6,281 nt of DNA from the NCBI GenBank assembly GCA_027483745.1, contig JAIXTZ010000231.1, forward strand, positions 1 through 6,281, read 5' to 3'. Below the pieces are notes generated by a model that was not told the DNA's origin, did not search any database, and saw only the letters and a list, made by a program, of their open reading frames with translations. The position numbers and the translations under genes are program-made. Positions within the stretch are counted from its first letter, which is position 1. Every line of letters starts with the position of its first letter. Origin of the DNA: Lysobacteraceae bacterium (lineage in GTDB: Bacteria; Pseudomonadota; Gammaproteobacteria; Xanthomonadales; Xanthomonadaceae). Below, in pieces: positions 1 through 6,281 of the stretch.

Positions 1-1288
<1,288 letters not shown>

Positions 1289-1292
<4 letters not shown>

Positions 1293-1531
1293 TCGCCTCC
1301 GGCCGCTCGGCGCCGTTGGTCGACGCGGCCGCCCTGCTGCGCGCGTCGCGGCGCAGCCGCCTCCGCGGCGCGGTCGGCGGTGGTCTGGTAGGCAGTGGGT
1401 TTGCCGCCTTGGTGGTCTCGGGCTTGAACCTCTGGCTCGGCAAGCCCGCACTCTTGGTCTGGGCCGGCCTGCTGTTGGGCTTGCCGATGGCCGTCGTGGG
1501 CGGCTGGCTGATCCTGAAGATCGGCGACTAG
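1289..1531 (+). CDS. Small two-helix membrane protein, function unknown
   Basis: An 80-residue ORF starting with TTG that overlaps the ftsH stop (TTGA), an arrangement typical of translational coupling. I do not recognise a family. The first 26 residues are polar and basic (Arg at 6, 18, 21, 22, 24, 26). Two hydrophobic, Gly-rich segments follow at about 27-50 and 54-76, separated by a short turn with Lys-Pro. The positive-inside rule would put the basic N-terminus in the cytoplasm and make the protein a helical hairpin in the inner membrane. Third positions are strongly G/C like the neighbours, and the frame fills the gap between ftsH and the next gene almost exactly. No good Shine-Dalgarno is seen (GCAGG ends 1-2 bases before the TTG), so the start is uncertain. 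Position suggests co-expression with ftsH, but any link to FtsH function is inference. It could also be a chance ORF in GC-rich DNA. Confidence 0.6.
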
Positions 1532-1595
1532 CGTGCGGGCTTGTGGATGTCGGGCGCAGCGGCGAGCATGACGCCCTTTCCCCTCGAGCCCCTCC

Positions 1596-2180
1596 ATGCA
1601 GTTCCCCCTCCAGATCGCCTTCAAGCGCATCGCGCTCTCGCCGCAGATCCGCGTCACCGACGCGCGCGGCACGCTCACCCATTACGTCAAGCAGAAGCTC
1701 TTCAAGCTCAAGGAGAGCGTCACCGTCTTCGCCGATGAGGCGCAGACTCGCCGGCTGTTCGAAATCCGCGCCGACCGCATGCTGGATTTCAACGCCGCCT
1801 ATCGCATCGCCGATGCCGCGGGCAAGCCGATCGGCATCGTGCGTCGGCACGGGATGCGCTCGCTGTGGCGCGCGCACTACGAGATCCAAGCCTCCGACGG
1901 CCTGCTGCTGACGGTCAGCGAAGAGAACCCGTGGGTGAAGGTCCTGGACGGCTTTGTCTCCGGCCTGCCGATCATCGGCCTGTTCGCCGGCTACTGGTTC
2001 CATCCGGCCTACCTTCTCAAGGACCGCAACGGGACGCTGGTCATGCGCGTGCAGAAGGTGCCCGCGCTGATGGAGGGTCGCTACCGCATCGATGCGCATG
2101 CCGCGATCGAAGGCGAAGCCCGCGATGCCGTCCTGCAGGGCATCTTCATGACGCTGCTGCTCGAGCGGACCCGCGGCTGA
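1596..2180 (+). CDS. LURP-one-related (scramblase/Tubby C-terminal-like fold) protein
   Basis: A 194-residue protein that reads like the LURP-one-related family, whose members share the Tubby-C-terminal/phospholipid-scramblase barrel fold. The resemblance lies in the N-terminal half: alternating strands with the pattern YVKQKLFKLKESVTVF (30-45), then LFEIRADRMLDFNAAYRI (54-71), a turn D-A-A-G-K-P, and IGIVRRHGMRSLWRAHYEI (79-97). A hydrophobic stretch at 117-135 (VLDGFVSGLPIIGLFAGYW) matches the buried central helix of this fold or could touch membrane. There is no signal peptide, so it should be cytosolic or peripheral. The biochemical role of bacterial members is not established; lipid or membrane binding is only inferred from the fold. 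The ATG at 1596 has no clear Shine-Dalgarno, and no better in-frame start was found. It lies 64 bases after the small membrane ORF and 22 before folP, apparently in the same unit. Gene reality is well supported; the family call is by recognition only. Confidence 0.85.
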   Translation: MQFPLQIAFKRIALSPQIRVTDARGTLTHYVKQKLFKLKESVTVFADEAQTRRLFEIRADRMLDFNAAYRIADAAGKPIGIVRRHGMRSLWRAHYEIQASDGLLLTVSEENPWVKVLDGFVSGLPIIGLFAGYWFHPAYLLKDRNGTLVMRVQKVPALMEGRYRIDAHAAIEGEARDAVLQGIFMTLLLERTRG

Positions 2181-2191
2181 GCCCACGCCAC

Positions 2192-2195
2192 GAGG
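2192..2195 (+). promoter_or_regulatory. Ribosome binding site of folP
   Basis: GAGG sits 7 bases before the ATG at 2203 and supports that start for folP. It lies within the 22-base gap after the preceding stop codon. Confidence 0.6.
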
Positions 2196-2202
2196 CTCTC
2201 CG

Positions 2203-3105
2203 ATGTTCGGCATCGACACCGTTTCCACCCTCGACTGCGCCGGGCGCGTGCTGCGACTGGATCGCCCGCAGGTGATGGGCATCGTCAACGTCACGCCGGA
2301 CTCGTTCTCCGATGGCGGCCACCACGCAACCGTCGACGCCGCCGTTGCGCATGGGCTGCGTCTCGTGGAGGAGGGCGCCGACGTGCTCGACATCGGCGGC
2401 GAATCGACCCGGCCCGGAGCCGAGCCGGTCGACGAAGCCGCCGAGCGCTCTCGCGTCCTGCCCGTGGTGGAGGCGCTGGTGGCGAAGACGACGGTGCCGA
2501 TTTCCATCGACACCACGAAGCCCGGCGTGATGCGCGCCGCGCTGGCCGCGGGCGCCGGCATGGTCAACGACGTGATGGCGCTTCGTACGGAAGGGGCGCT
2601 CGAGGCGGTGGCGGCGTCGAAGGCCGCCGTCGTGCTGATGCACATGGCCGGCGAGCCGCGGACGATGCAGCAGGCCCCGGCCTACGACGACGTGGTCGGC
2701 GAGGTGCACCGCTTCCTCGCCGAGCGCGTGTTCGCCTGCGAGATGTTCGGGATCGACAAGCGGCGCATCGTCATCGACCCCGGTTTCGGCTTCGGCAAGG
2801 CGCTCGAACACAACCTCGCGCTGCTGGCCCACCTGAAGCGCTTCACCGAGATCGGCGTGCCGGTGCTGGCGGGGCTGTCGCGGAAGTCGAGCCTCGGCCA
2901 GATCACTGGGCGTGGGGTCGGGGATCGCTTGGCCGCTTCGGTGGCCGCGCACCTCATTGCCGTGCAGAACGGGGCGATGCTGGTCCGCGTGCATGACGTG
3001 GCCGCGACCGTCGATGCCTTGAAGGTGTGGGCGGCCGTCGCCGCCGTGCCGACGCCGCGGGGGAAACCCGCGACGCCGTCGATCCGCTGGCCCGACGACG
3101 AGTAG
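2203..3105 (+). CDS. folP: Dihydropteroate synthase
   Basis: Cytosolic TIM-barrel enzyme of folate synthesis that joins p-aminobenzoate to 6-hydroxymethyl-dihydropterin pyrophosphate; it is the sulfonamide target. The 300-residue protein carries every family motif: MGIVNVTPDSFSDGG (25-39), DIGGESTRPGA (63-73), ISIDTT (100-105), VNDV (121-124), LMHMAGEPRTMQ (145-156), DPGFGFGK (192-199), GLSRKS (224-229) and VRVHD (261-265). With a constant offset of 7 from E. coli numbering, all the ligand residues are present: Asn29, Asp103, Asn122, Asp192, Lys228, Arg262 and His264. Phe35, Thr69 and Pro71, the positions changed in classical sulfonamide-resistant alleles, are wild type, so this is a housekeeping enzyme and not a sul-type resistance gene. 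About 18 residues of Pro-rich tail follow the conserved domain, making it slightly longer than the E. coli protein. The ATG at 2203 has a good Shine-Dalgarno. It is the last gene of the left-hand + strand run. Confidence 0.97.
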   Translation: MFGIDTVSTLDCAGRVLRLDRPQVMGIVNVTPDSFSDGGHHATVDAAVAHGLRLVEEGADVLDIGGESTRPGAEPVDEAAERSRVLPVVEALVAKTTVPISIDTTKPGVMRAALAAGAGMVNDVMALRTEGALEAVAASKAAVVLMHMAGEPRTMQQAPAYDDVVGEVHRFLAERVFACEMFGIDKRRIVIDPGFGFGKALEHNLALLAHLKRFTEIGVPVLAGLSRKSSLGQITGRGVGDRLAASVAAHLIAVQNGAMLVRVHDVAATVDALKVWAAVAAVPTPRGKPATPSIRWPDDE

Positions 3106-3117
3106 GCAGCGCCCCGC

Positions 3118-3834
3118 TCAGGCTTCGCGCCGCGACTGGATGACGCGGTACACGACGTAGCCCACGCCGATCAGCAGCAGGATCGGCAGCATTTTTCCAA
3201 GCCCCAGCCCCAGCTGGAACGCGCCGGTGGATTCGACGTTCGGCTGGTGCTGCGCGGGGATCTCGCCCTGTCCCACCGTGATGAGCAGCCCGGCCGGCTG
3301 GATGCCTTTCGCATTCTCGACGCTGACCAGCACGATCGGATCGCCCTGCGACAACGGCGGCAGCTCGCGCACCGCGGTGCCGTCGAGCAGGCGGCCGGTG
3401 CCGGCATTCACCGCCACGTAGGCGTCGTACATGGCGTCGCCCCAGATTGATCGGAGTTCGGACTCGCTGCGTATTCCGAAGTTCTGCTCGAACTGCTGCT
3501 GGATCGTTCCGGCGGACGTCGTGACGCGAAGGTCGCGAGGCTCGAACAGGACGGTCCCGGCGGTGGGGGACGTCGGCTCACGCTCGAACATACCGGTGAC
3601 GACGACCTGGCCCTCCGGGTCTTCGGTGGGGGAAACGGCGATGAGCTTGTAGGACACCCACGTCGGCTTTTCCGGATCGAAGGCTTCGGGCAGGTGCAGT
3701 TGGGCGGAACTCTCCATCTCCGGCGCCAGCGGCATCGGCAGCAGCTCGGTGGCGAGCACGCCGGCCTGGGCGAGGGGAGTGATCGCCAAGGCGGCGGCGA
3801 GCACGGCGCCCCGTGCAGCGGCGTTTGGAAGCAT
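3118..3834 (-). CDS. Exported, membrane-anchored protein of unknown function linked to alkB
   Basis: A 238-residue protein I do not recognise. Residues 1-24 form a classic Sec signal peptide: hydrophobic core around 9-21, then Ala-Gln-Ala with a likely signal peptidase I cut after Ala24. The mature part (25-205) is soluble-looking and mostly polar, with several beta-type stretches such as VSYKLIAV (60-67) and DPIVLVSVENAKG. One hydrophobic helix at about 210-230 is followed by the basic tail QSRREA, so the topology should be periplasmic domain, single inner-membrane helix, short cytoplasmic tail. There are no Cys pairs, haem motifs, metal motifs or lipobox. The ATG at 3834 has AAAGGA six bases upstream. 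It starts 43 bases after the stop of the alkane monooxygenase gene on the same strand, so co-transcription is likely. A role with the monooxygenase (substrate handling, complex stability) is inference only. The gene is very likely real because of the coherent signal peptide, anchor and ribosome binding site. Confidence 0.85.
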   Translation of the reverse strand: MLPNAAARGAVLAAALAITPLAQAGVLATELLPMPLAPEMESSAQLHLPEAFDPEKPTWVSYKLIAVSPTEDPEGQVVVTGMFEREPTSPTAGTVLFEPRDLRVTTSAGTIQQQFEQNFGIRSESELRSIWGDAMYDAYVAVNAGTGRLLDGTAVRELPPLSQGDPIVLVSVENAKGIQPAGLLITVGQGEIPAQHQPNVESTGAFQLGLGLGKMLPILLLIGVGYVVYRVIQSRREA

Positions 3835-3840
3835 CAGGAA

Positions 3841-3846
3841 TCCTTT
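3841..3846 (-). promoter_or_regulatory. Ribosome binding site of the alkB-linked exported protein
   Basis: Read on the minus strand the site is AAAGGA, six bases before the ATG at 3834. It fixes the start that also yields a complete signal peptide. It lies in the 43-base gap between the two minus-strand genes, where no terminator is seen. Confidence 0.6.
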
Positions 3847-3877
3847 GTCGGTGGGGGATGAGAACGAGCGGGACCGA

Positions 3878-4957
3878 TCAAGCCGTCGCGACGCGGGCCC
3901 GAAAGGCCTCGACGCGGGGGTGGATCACGCGGAACCACAGCGGGGGCACCAGCGCCAAGACGAACATCGACGCGTAGCCGCCGGGGAGCTGCGGGCTGTC
4001 GGCGTGGTGGCGCAGGATCGCGTAAGGCCGCTTCGGGAAGGCGTGGTGGTCGCTATGCCGCTGCAGTTGGAACAGCATCAGGTTCGACAGCCGGTAGTCG
4101 CTGTTCCAGCTGTGCAGGTGCGTTGTCCGCTCGTAGCGGCCGTCGGGCAGCTTCCGGCGCTCGAGGCCGTAGTGCTCGATGTAGTTGATGATTTCCAGCG
4201 AGCTCGCGGCGAACAGGCCCTGCAGAAGGAAGAAACCGAGGCCGACGACGCCGAGCCACGCCGTCATCGCCGCGGCCATCGCCAGCCATGCGGCCGTCCA
4301 CCCGACCAGCTCGTTGCGCCAGTGCAGGGCCGGCAGGCCGAGTTTGCGCAGGCGCGTGGCCTCAAGGGCCCAGGCGTTGCGCGTGTTGTGGAGGAGCGCG
4401 CGCGGCAGGAAGTGCCACAGGCTCTGGCCGTAGCGGGCGCTCGAGGCGTCTTCCGGCGTCGAGACGTGCACGTGGTGGCCGCGGAGGTGTTCGACCTTGA
4501 AGCCTTGGTAGCCGACCGACGCCAGCAGCAGGCCGCCGACGGCCTGCTCGAACCGGCTGTCCTTGTGGATCAGCTCGTGCGCGGTGTTGATCGCGAGGAC
4601 GCCACCGACCACGCCCTGCGACAGCAGCCAGCCGGCCATGGCCACCGGGGACAGGTCGGCGCCGGCGAACCACCATCCGCTCCAGGCCAGCACGCCGAGG
4701 TGCACCGGCAAGGCCAGCACGGTGAGGCCGCGGAACCAGCGCGAGTGGGCGAAGGCGCGTTCCTGCTCGACCGGCACGTTCACGCTGTCGTGGCCCAGCG
4801 TGTAGTCGGCGAGGGGCAGCAGCACGAACAGTGCCACCAGGGGGAACCAGGCGGCCACGCCGGGCGCCAGTCCTTGCGAGGCCAGCCACGCCGCGAAGGG
4901 CAGGGTGGCGGGGATCAGGAACACCAGCAGGAATCCGAAAGCCTTCAGTCGCGACAC
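3878..4957 (-). CDS. alkB: AlkB-type alkane 1-monooxygenase (integral-membrane di-iron hydroxylase)
   Basis: Inner-membrane non-haem di-iron enzyme that hydroxylates the terminal methyl of alkanes with O2 and electrons from rubredoxin and rubredoxin reductase. Numbered from the longer start at 4969 (363 residues), the diagnostic histidine motifs are HELIHK (131-136), [20 protein letters not shown] (160-179), NYIEHYGL (262-269) and [15 protein letters not shown] (302-316). The EHYG and LQRHSDHHA motifs separate true AlkB/XylM-type hydroxylases from fatty-acid desaturases. Hydrophobic segments fall at about 11-31, 38-59, 80-101, 110-127, 225-256 (a pair) and 333-347, the usual layout. Length is somewhat under the roughly 400 residues of the Pseudomonas GPo1 enzyme. 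Two GTG starts are possible: 4969 lacks a Shine-Dalgarno, while 4957 has GGAG six bases upstream and is chosen, giving 359 residues. No rubredoxin or reductase gene is in the window, so electron partners must be elsewhere. It leads a two-gene minus-strand unit. The exact substrate (alkane length, or another hydrocarbon) cannot be read from the sequence. Confidence 0.93.
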   Translation of the reverse strand: MSRLKAFGFLLVFLIPATLPFAAWLASQGLAPGVAAWFPLVALFVLLPLADYTLGHDSVNVPVEQERAFAHSRWFRGLTVLALPVHLGVLAWSGWWFAGADLSPVAMAGWLLSQGVVGGVLAINTAHELIHKDSRFEQAVGGLLLASVGYQGFKVEHLRGHHVHVSTPEDASSARYGQSLWHFLPRALLHNTRNAWALEATRLRKLGLPALHWRNELVGWTAAWLAMAAAMTAWLGVVGLGFFLLQGLFAASSLEIINYIEHYGLERRKLPDGRYERTTHLHSWNSDYRLSNLMLFQLQRHSDHHAFPKRPYAILRHHADSPQLPGGYASMFVLALVPPLWFRVIHPRVEAFRARVATA

Positions 4958-4963
4958 GGCGGG

Positions 4964-4967
4964 CTCC
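4964..4967 (-). promoter_or_regulatory. Ribosome binding site favouring the 4957 GTG start of alkB
   Basis: GGAG on the minus strand, six bases before the GTG at 4957. The upstream GTG at 4969 has no comparable site, so this tetramer decides the start choice. The motif would lie inside the coding sequence if the longer start were used. Confidence 0.5.
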
Positions 4968-4996
4968 ACAGGTCGGAGTGGCGGGGCTCGTGACGG

Positions 4997-5025
4997 AATC
5001 TACGCCCCGGTCCGAACCGGCACAA
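4997..5025 (-). promoter_or_regulatory. Candidate sigma70 promoter for alkB
   Basis: On the minus strand, TTGTGC (5020-5025) and TAGATT (4997-5002) are separated by exactly 17 bases. They match the -35 consensus at 3 of 6 and the -10 consensus at 4 of 6 positions. Transcription would start near 4990, giving a leader of roughly 20-30 bases before the GTG. It lies in the intergenic region shared with divergent miaA. The match is modest and found by eye. Confidence 0.35.
5007..5020. repeat. Short inverted repeat within the alkB promoter spacer
   Basis: CCGGTCCGAACCGG: perfect 5-base arms (CCGGT / ACCGG) around a 4-base centre. It falls almost wholly in the 17-base spacer between the candidate -35 and -10 elements of alkB, a position where a repressor or activator could act. 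In GC-rich DNA a repeat this short can also occur by chance. Confidence 0.3.
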
Positions 5026-5056
5026 CGCCCGCGCCCGCGGCCGCGCGTCCTGTCGC

Positions 5057-5062
5057 TATGCT
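5057..5062 (+). promoter_or_regulatory. Candidate -10 element for miaA
   Basis: TATGCT (4 of 6 to the -10 consensus) preceded by GC in an otherwise extremely GC-rich stretch. No convincing -35 is visible 17 bases upstream. Its end is only 8 bases before the miaA ATG at 5071, so a start 6-7 bases downstream would leave an almost leaderless mRNA. Confidence 0.35.
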
Positions 5063-5070
5063 GCGCACCG

Positions 5071-6063
5071 ATGCCGCACGTCGCCCTCGATTCCCCGATC
5101 TTCGCCGCCGATCCTCGCGCCGACCACCGTCCGCGGGCCGTCGCCGTGATGGGCCCAACGGCATCCGGCAAGACCGATTTCGCCGCCGATTGGGCCCAGC
5201 GCCTCGGGACGGACGTCATCAGCGTCGATTCCGCCCTGGTCTACCGGCGTCTGGACATCGGGAGCGCCAAGCCCGACGCGGCGACGCTTGCCCGGGCGCC
5301 GCACCGGCTCATCGACCTCCGCGAACCGCATGAGCCGTATTCCGCCGCCGACTTCGCGCGTGATGCCTTGCGCGAGATGCACGATTTGGCCGGACAGGGG
5401 CGCGTGCCCTTGCTGGTCGGTGGCACGGGCCTGTACTTCAAGGCCCTGCTGGAGGGGCTCTCGGACCTGCCGGAATCCGACCCGGCGATGCGCGAGGCGC
5501 TGCAGGCTGAACTCATTGAACGCGGACTGCCGGCCTTGCATGCCGAGCTGCAATGCGTCGATCCGCTCGCCGCCACGCGCATCCAGCCCGGCGACACGCA
5601 GCGCACGTTGCGTGCGCTGGAGGTGTTCCGCTTGAGCGGCGTGCCGATCAGCGAGTGGCAGGCCCGCAGCCGGGGTCCGCGCGCACCGTTCCCGTTCCGC
5701 GTGCTCAAGCTTGTGTTGGCGCCCGCCGATCGCATAGTTCTGCACGAGCGCATCGCGCGCCGCTTCCACGCCATGCTGGCGGCCGGGTTCCTCGACGAGG
5801 TGCGCGCGCTCAAGGCCGACCCGCGCCTGCATCCCGACCTCCCGGCGATGCGCGCCGTCGGCTACCGGCAGGCCTGGCAGCACCTCGACGGCGGCACCGA
5901 CGCCGCAACCTTCGTCGAGCAGGGCATCGCCGCCACGCGCCACCTCGCCAAACGCCAGCTCACCTGGCTGCGCGGCGAACATGACGCGCTCTGGTTCGAT
6001 CCCGCTGCTTCGCGCGATGCGCTGGATCGCGCGATGCGGGCGTTTCTCGATCCCGGCGCCTGA
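5071..6063 (+). CDS. miaA: tRNA dimethylallyltransferase
   Basis: Cytosolic enzyme that transfers the dimethylallyl group to N6 of A37, next to the anticodon of tRNAs reading codons beginning with U; this is the first step toward ms2i6A and it stabilises codon pairing. The 330-residue product shows the P-loop MGPTASGKT (27-35), [17 protein letters not shown] (52-68) with Asp53, equivalent to E. coli Asp42, the substrate-contact segments HRLID and [22 protein letters not shown], and the C-terminal [10 protein letters not shown] and [14 protein letters not shown] motifs. Length is close to the 316 of E. coli. The frame stays open upstream to 4831, but that part is antisense to alkB and non-homologous. 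ATG 5071 leaves 26 residues before the P-loop methionine, near the 15 in E. coli, although no Shine-Dalgarno is present. The other in-frame ATG, at 5149, would begin directly at the P-loop. The gene is divergent from alkB and 104 bases before hfq, the conserved miaA-hfq pairing. Confidence 0.96.
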   Translation: MPHVALDSPIFAADPRADHRPRAVAVMGPTASGKTDFAADWAQRLGTDVISVDSALVYRRLDIGSAKPDAATLARAPHRLIDLREPHEPYSAADFARDALREMHDLAGQGRVPLLVGGTGLYFKALLEGLSDLPESDPAMREALQAELIERGLPALHAELQCVDPLAATRIQPGDTQRTLRALEVFRLSGVPISEWQARSRGPRAPFPFRVLKLVLAPADRIVLHERIARRFHAMLAAGFLDEVRALKADPRLHPDLPAMRAVGYRQAWQHLDGGTDAATFVEQGIAATRHLAKRQLTWLRGEHDALWFDPAASRDALDRAMRAFLDPGA

Positions 6064-6091
6064 ACGCCGCCGCGGCGACCGCGTGCCGCAC

Positions 6092-6109
6092 CGCGCGCTC
6101 ACTCGCGCG
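6092..6109 (+). other. GC hairpin after miaA, no T-tract
   Basis: CGCGCG (6092-6097), loop CTCACT, CGCGCG (6104-6109): a perfect six-pair G/C stem with a six-base loop, 28 bases beyond the miaA stop. No run of T follows, so it is not a standard intrinsic terminator. It may protect the miaA mRNA end or slow polymerase before hfq. It overlaps the -35 position of the possible hfq promoter, and in such GC-rich sequence it may be accidental. Confidence 0.3.
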
Positions 6110-6131
6110 TGATCGCCCCGCGGGCTACGAT
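6103..6131 (+). promoter_or_regulatory. Candidate promoter for hfq
   Basis: TACGAT (6126-6131) matches the -10 consensus at 4 of 6 positions. The hexamer 17 bases upstream, TCGCGC, is a poor -35. Transcription would begin near 6138, about 30 bases before the hfq ATG. An own promoter between miaA and hfq is known in enterobacteria, but here the support is only this weak match. Confidence 0.3.
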
Positions 6132-6167
6132 GCGGCTCCCGAGAAGAACAACCACACCGGACTCCCC

Positions 6168-6281
6168 ATGTCGAAAGGCCAGAGCCTTCAAGACCCGTTT
6201 CTGAACGCGCTGCGTCGCGAACGGATCCCGGTGTCGATCTACCTCGTCAACGGCATCAAGCTGCAGGGCACGATCGAGAGC
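6168..6281 (+). CDS. hfq: RNA chaperone Hfq (5' part; 3' end outside window)
   Basis: Sm-like hexameric RNA chaperone that pairs small RNAs with mRNAs and affects mRNA stability and translation. Only the first 38 codons are in view. Read from the sequence, they differ from E. coli Hfq, as I recall it, at only three positions: Ser2, Ile20 and Thr35. Gln8 (proximal face), the rim patch RRER (16-19), and Tyr25 and Lys31 (distal, poly-A binding face) are present. The Sm1 segment [13 protein letters not shown] is complete; the Sm2 region is beyond the window. The ATG at 6168 has only GGA six bases upstream as a possible Shine-Dalgarno. It follows miaA after 104 bases, as in most gammaproteobacteria, where hflX usually comes next. 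Confidence 0.96.
   Translation, partial: MSKGQSLQDPFLNALRRERIPVSIYLVNGIKLQGTIES

Noticed and set aside
1552..1579. GGGCG ... CGCCC followed by TTT as a terminator between the small ORF and the LURP-one gene
   Set aside because: Only five pairs with a 15-base loop and a three-base T run; too weak for a terminator.
2146..2994. 282-codon minus-strand open frame opposite folP
   Set aside because: His/Arg/Gly-rich translation is typical of an antisense frame; folP on the other strand is certain.
3749..4993. 414-codon open frame on the + strand opposite alkB
   Set aside because: It is antisense to a gene with unmistakable motifs, has a low-complexity Gly/Arg/Gln/Ala composition, and is explained by GC-rich third positions keeping antisense frames open.
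4831..5070. Upstream extension of the miaA frame
   Set aside because: The frame is open but non-homologous, Arg/Pro-rich, antisense to alkB and interrupted by the likely promoter; ATG 5071 gives the usual MiaA length.
5056..6102. 348-codon minus-strand open frame opposite miaA
   Set aside because: It is a shadow of miaA with Arg/Gly/Ala-rich composition and no recognisable motif or ribosome binding site.

Overview
The window is GC-rich chromosomal DNA that most resembles a gammaproteobacterium of the Xanthomonadaceae/Lysobacteraceae type. This rests on the very close match of the FtsH, MiaA and Hfq proteins to their gammaproteobacterial counterparts, the strong G/C bias at third codon positions, and the order ftsH, folP, miaA, hfq on one strand. 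I recall that order from this family, but it was not checked by a search. Genes are tightly packed and no gene-free stretch exceeds about 115 bases. No tRNA, rRNA, CRISPR array or insertion sequence is visible.

Left part (1-3105, + strand): the 3' two thirds of ftsH, a small two-helix membrane protein whose TTG start overlaps the ftsH stop, a LURP-one/scramblase-like protein, and folP (dihydropteroate synthase). The spacing (4-base overlap, 64, 22 bases) fits one transcription unit running out of ftsH.

Middle part (3118-4957/4969, - strand): a two-gene unit reading against its surroundings. The first gene is an AlkB-type integral-membrane alkane 1-monooxygenase with all four diagnostic histidine motifs. 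The second is an unrecognised exported protein with a signal peptide and a C-terminal membrane anchor, starting 43 bases downstream. The unit runs head-on into folP with only 12 bases between the stop codons.

Right part (5071-6281, + strand): miaA (tRNA A37 dimethylallyltransferase), divergent from alkB across a roughly 100-base intergenic region with promoter-like elements for both directions, then the first 38 codons of hfq. FtsH, MiaA and Hfq are general protein- and RNA-quality functions and FolP is folate synthesis. The alkB pair is the accessory element, sitting between folP and miaA. No wholly new multi-gene system is evident. The least explained items are the alkB-linked exported protein, the small ORF after ftsH and the LURP-one-like gene between ftsH and folP.
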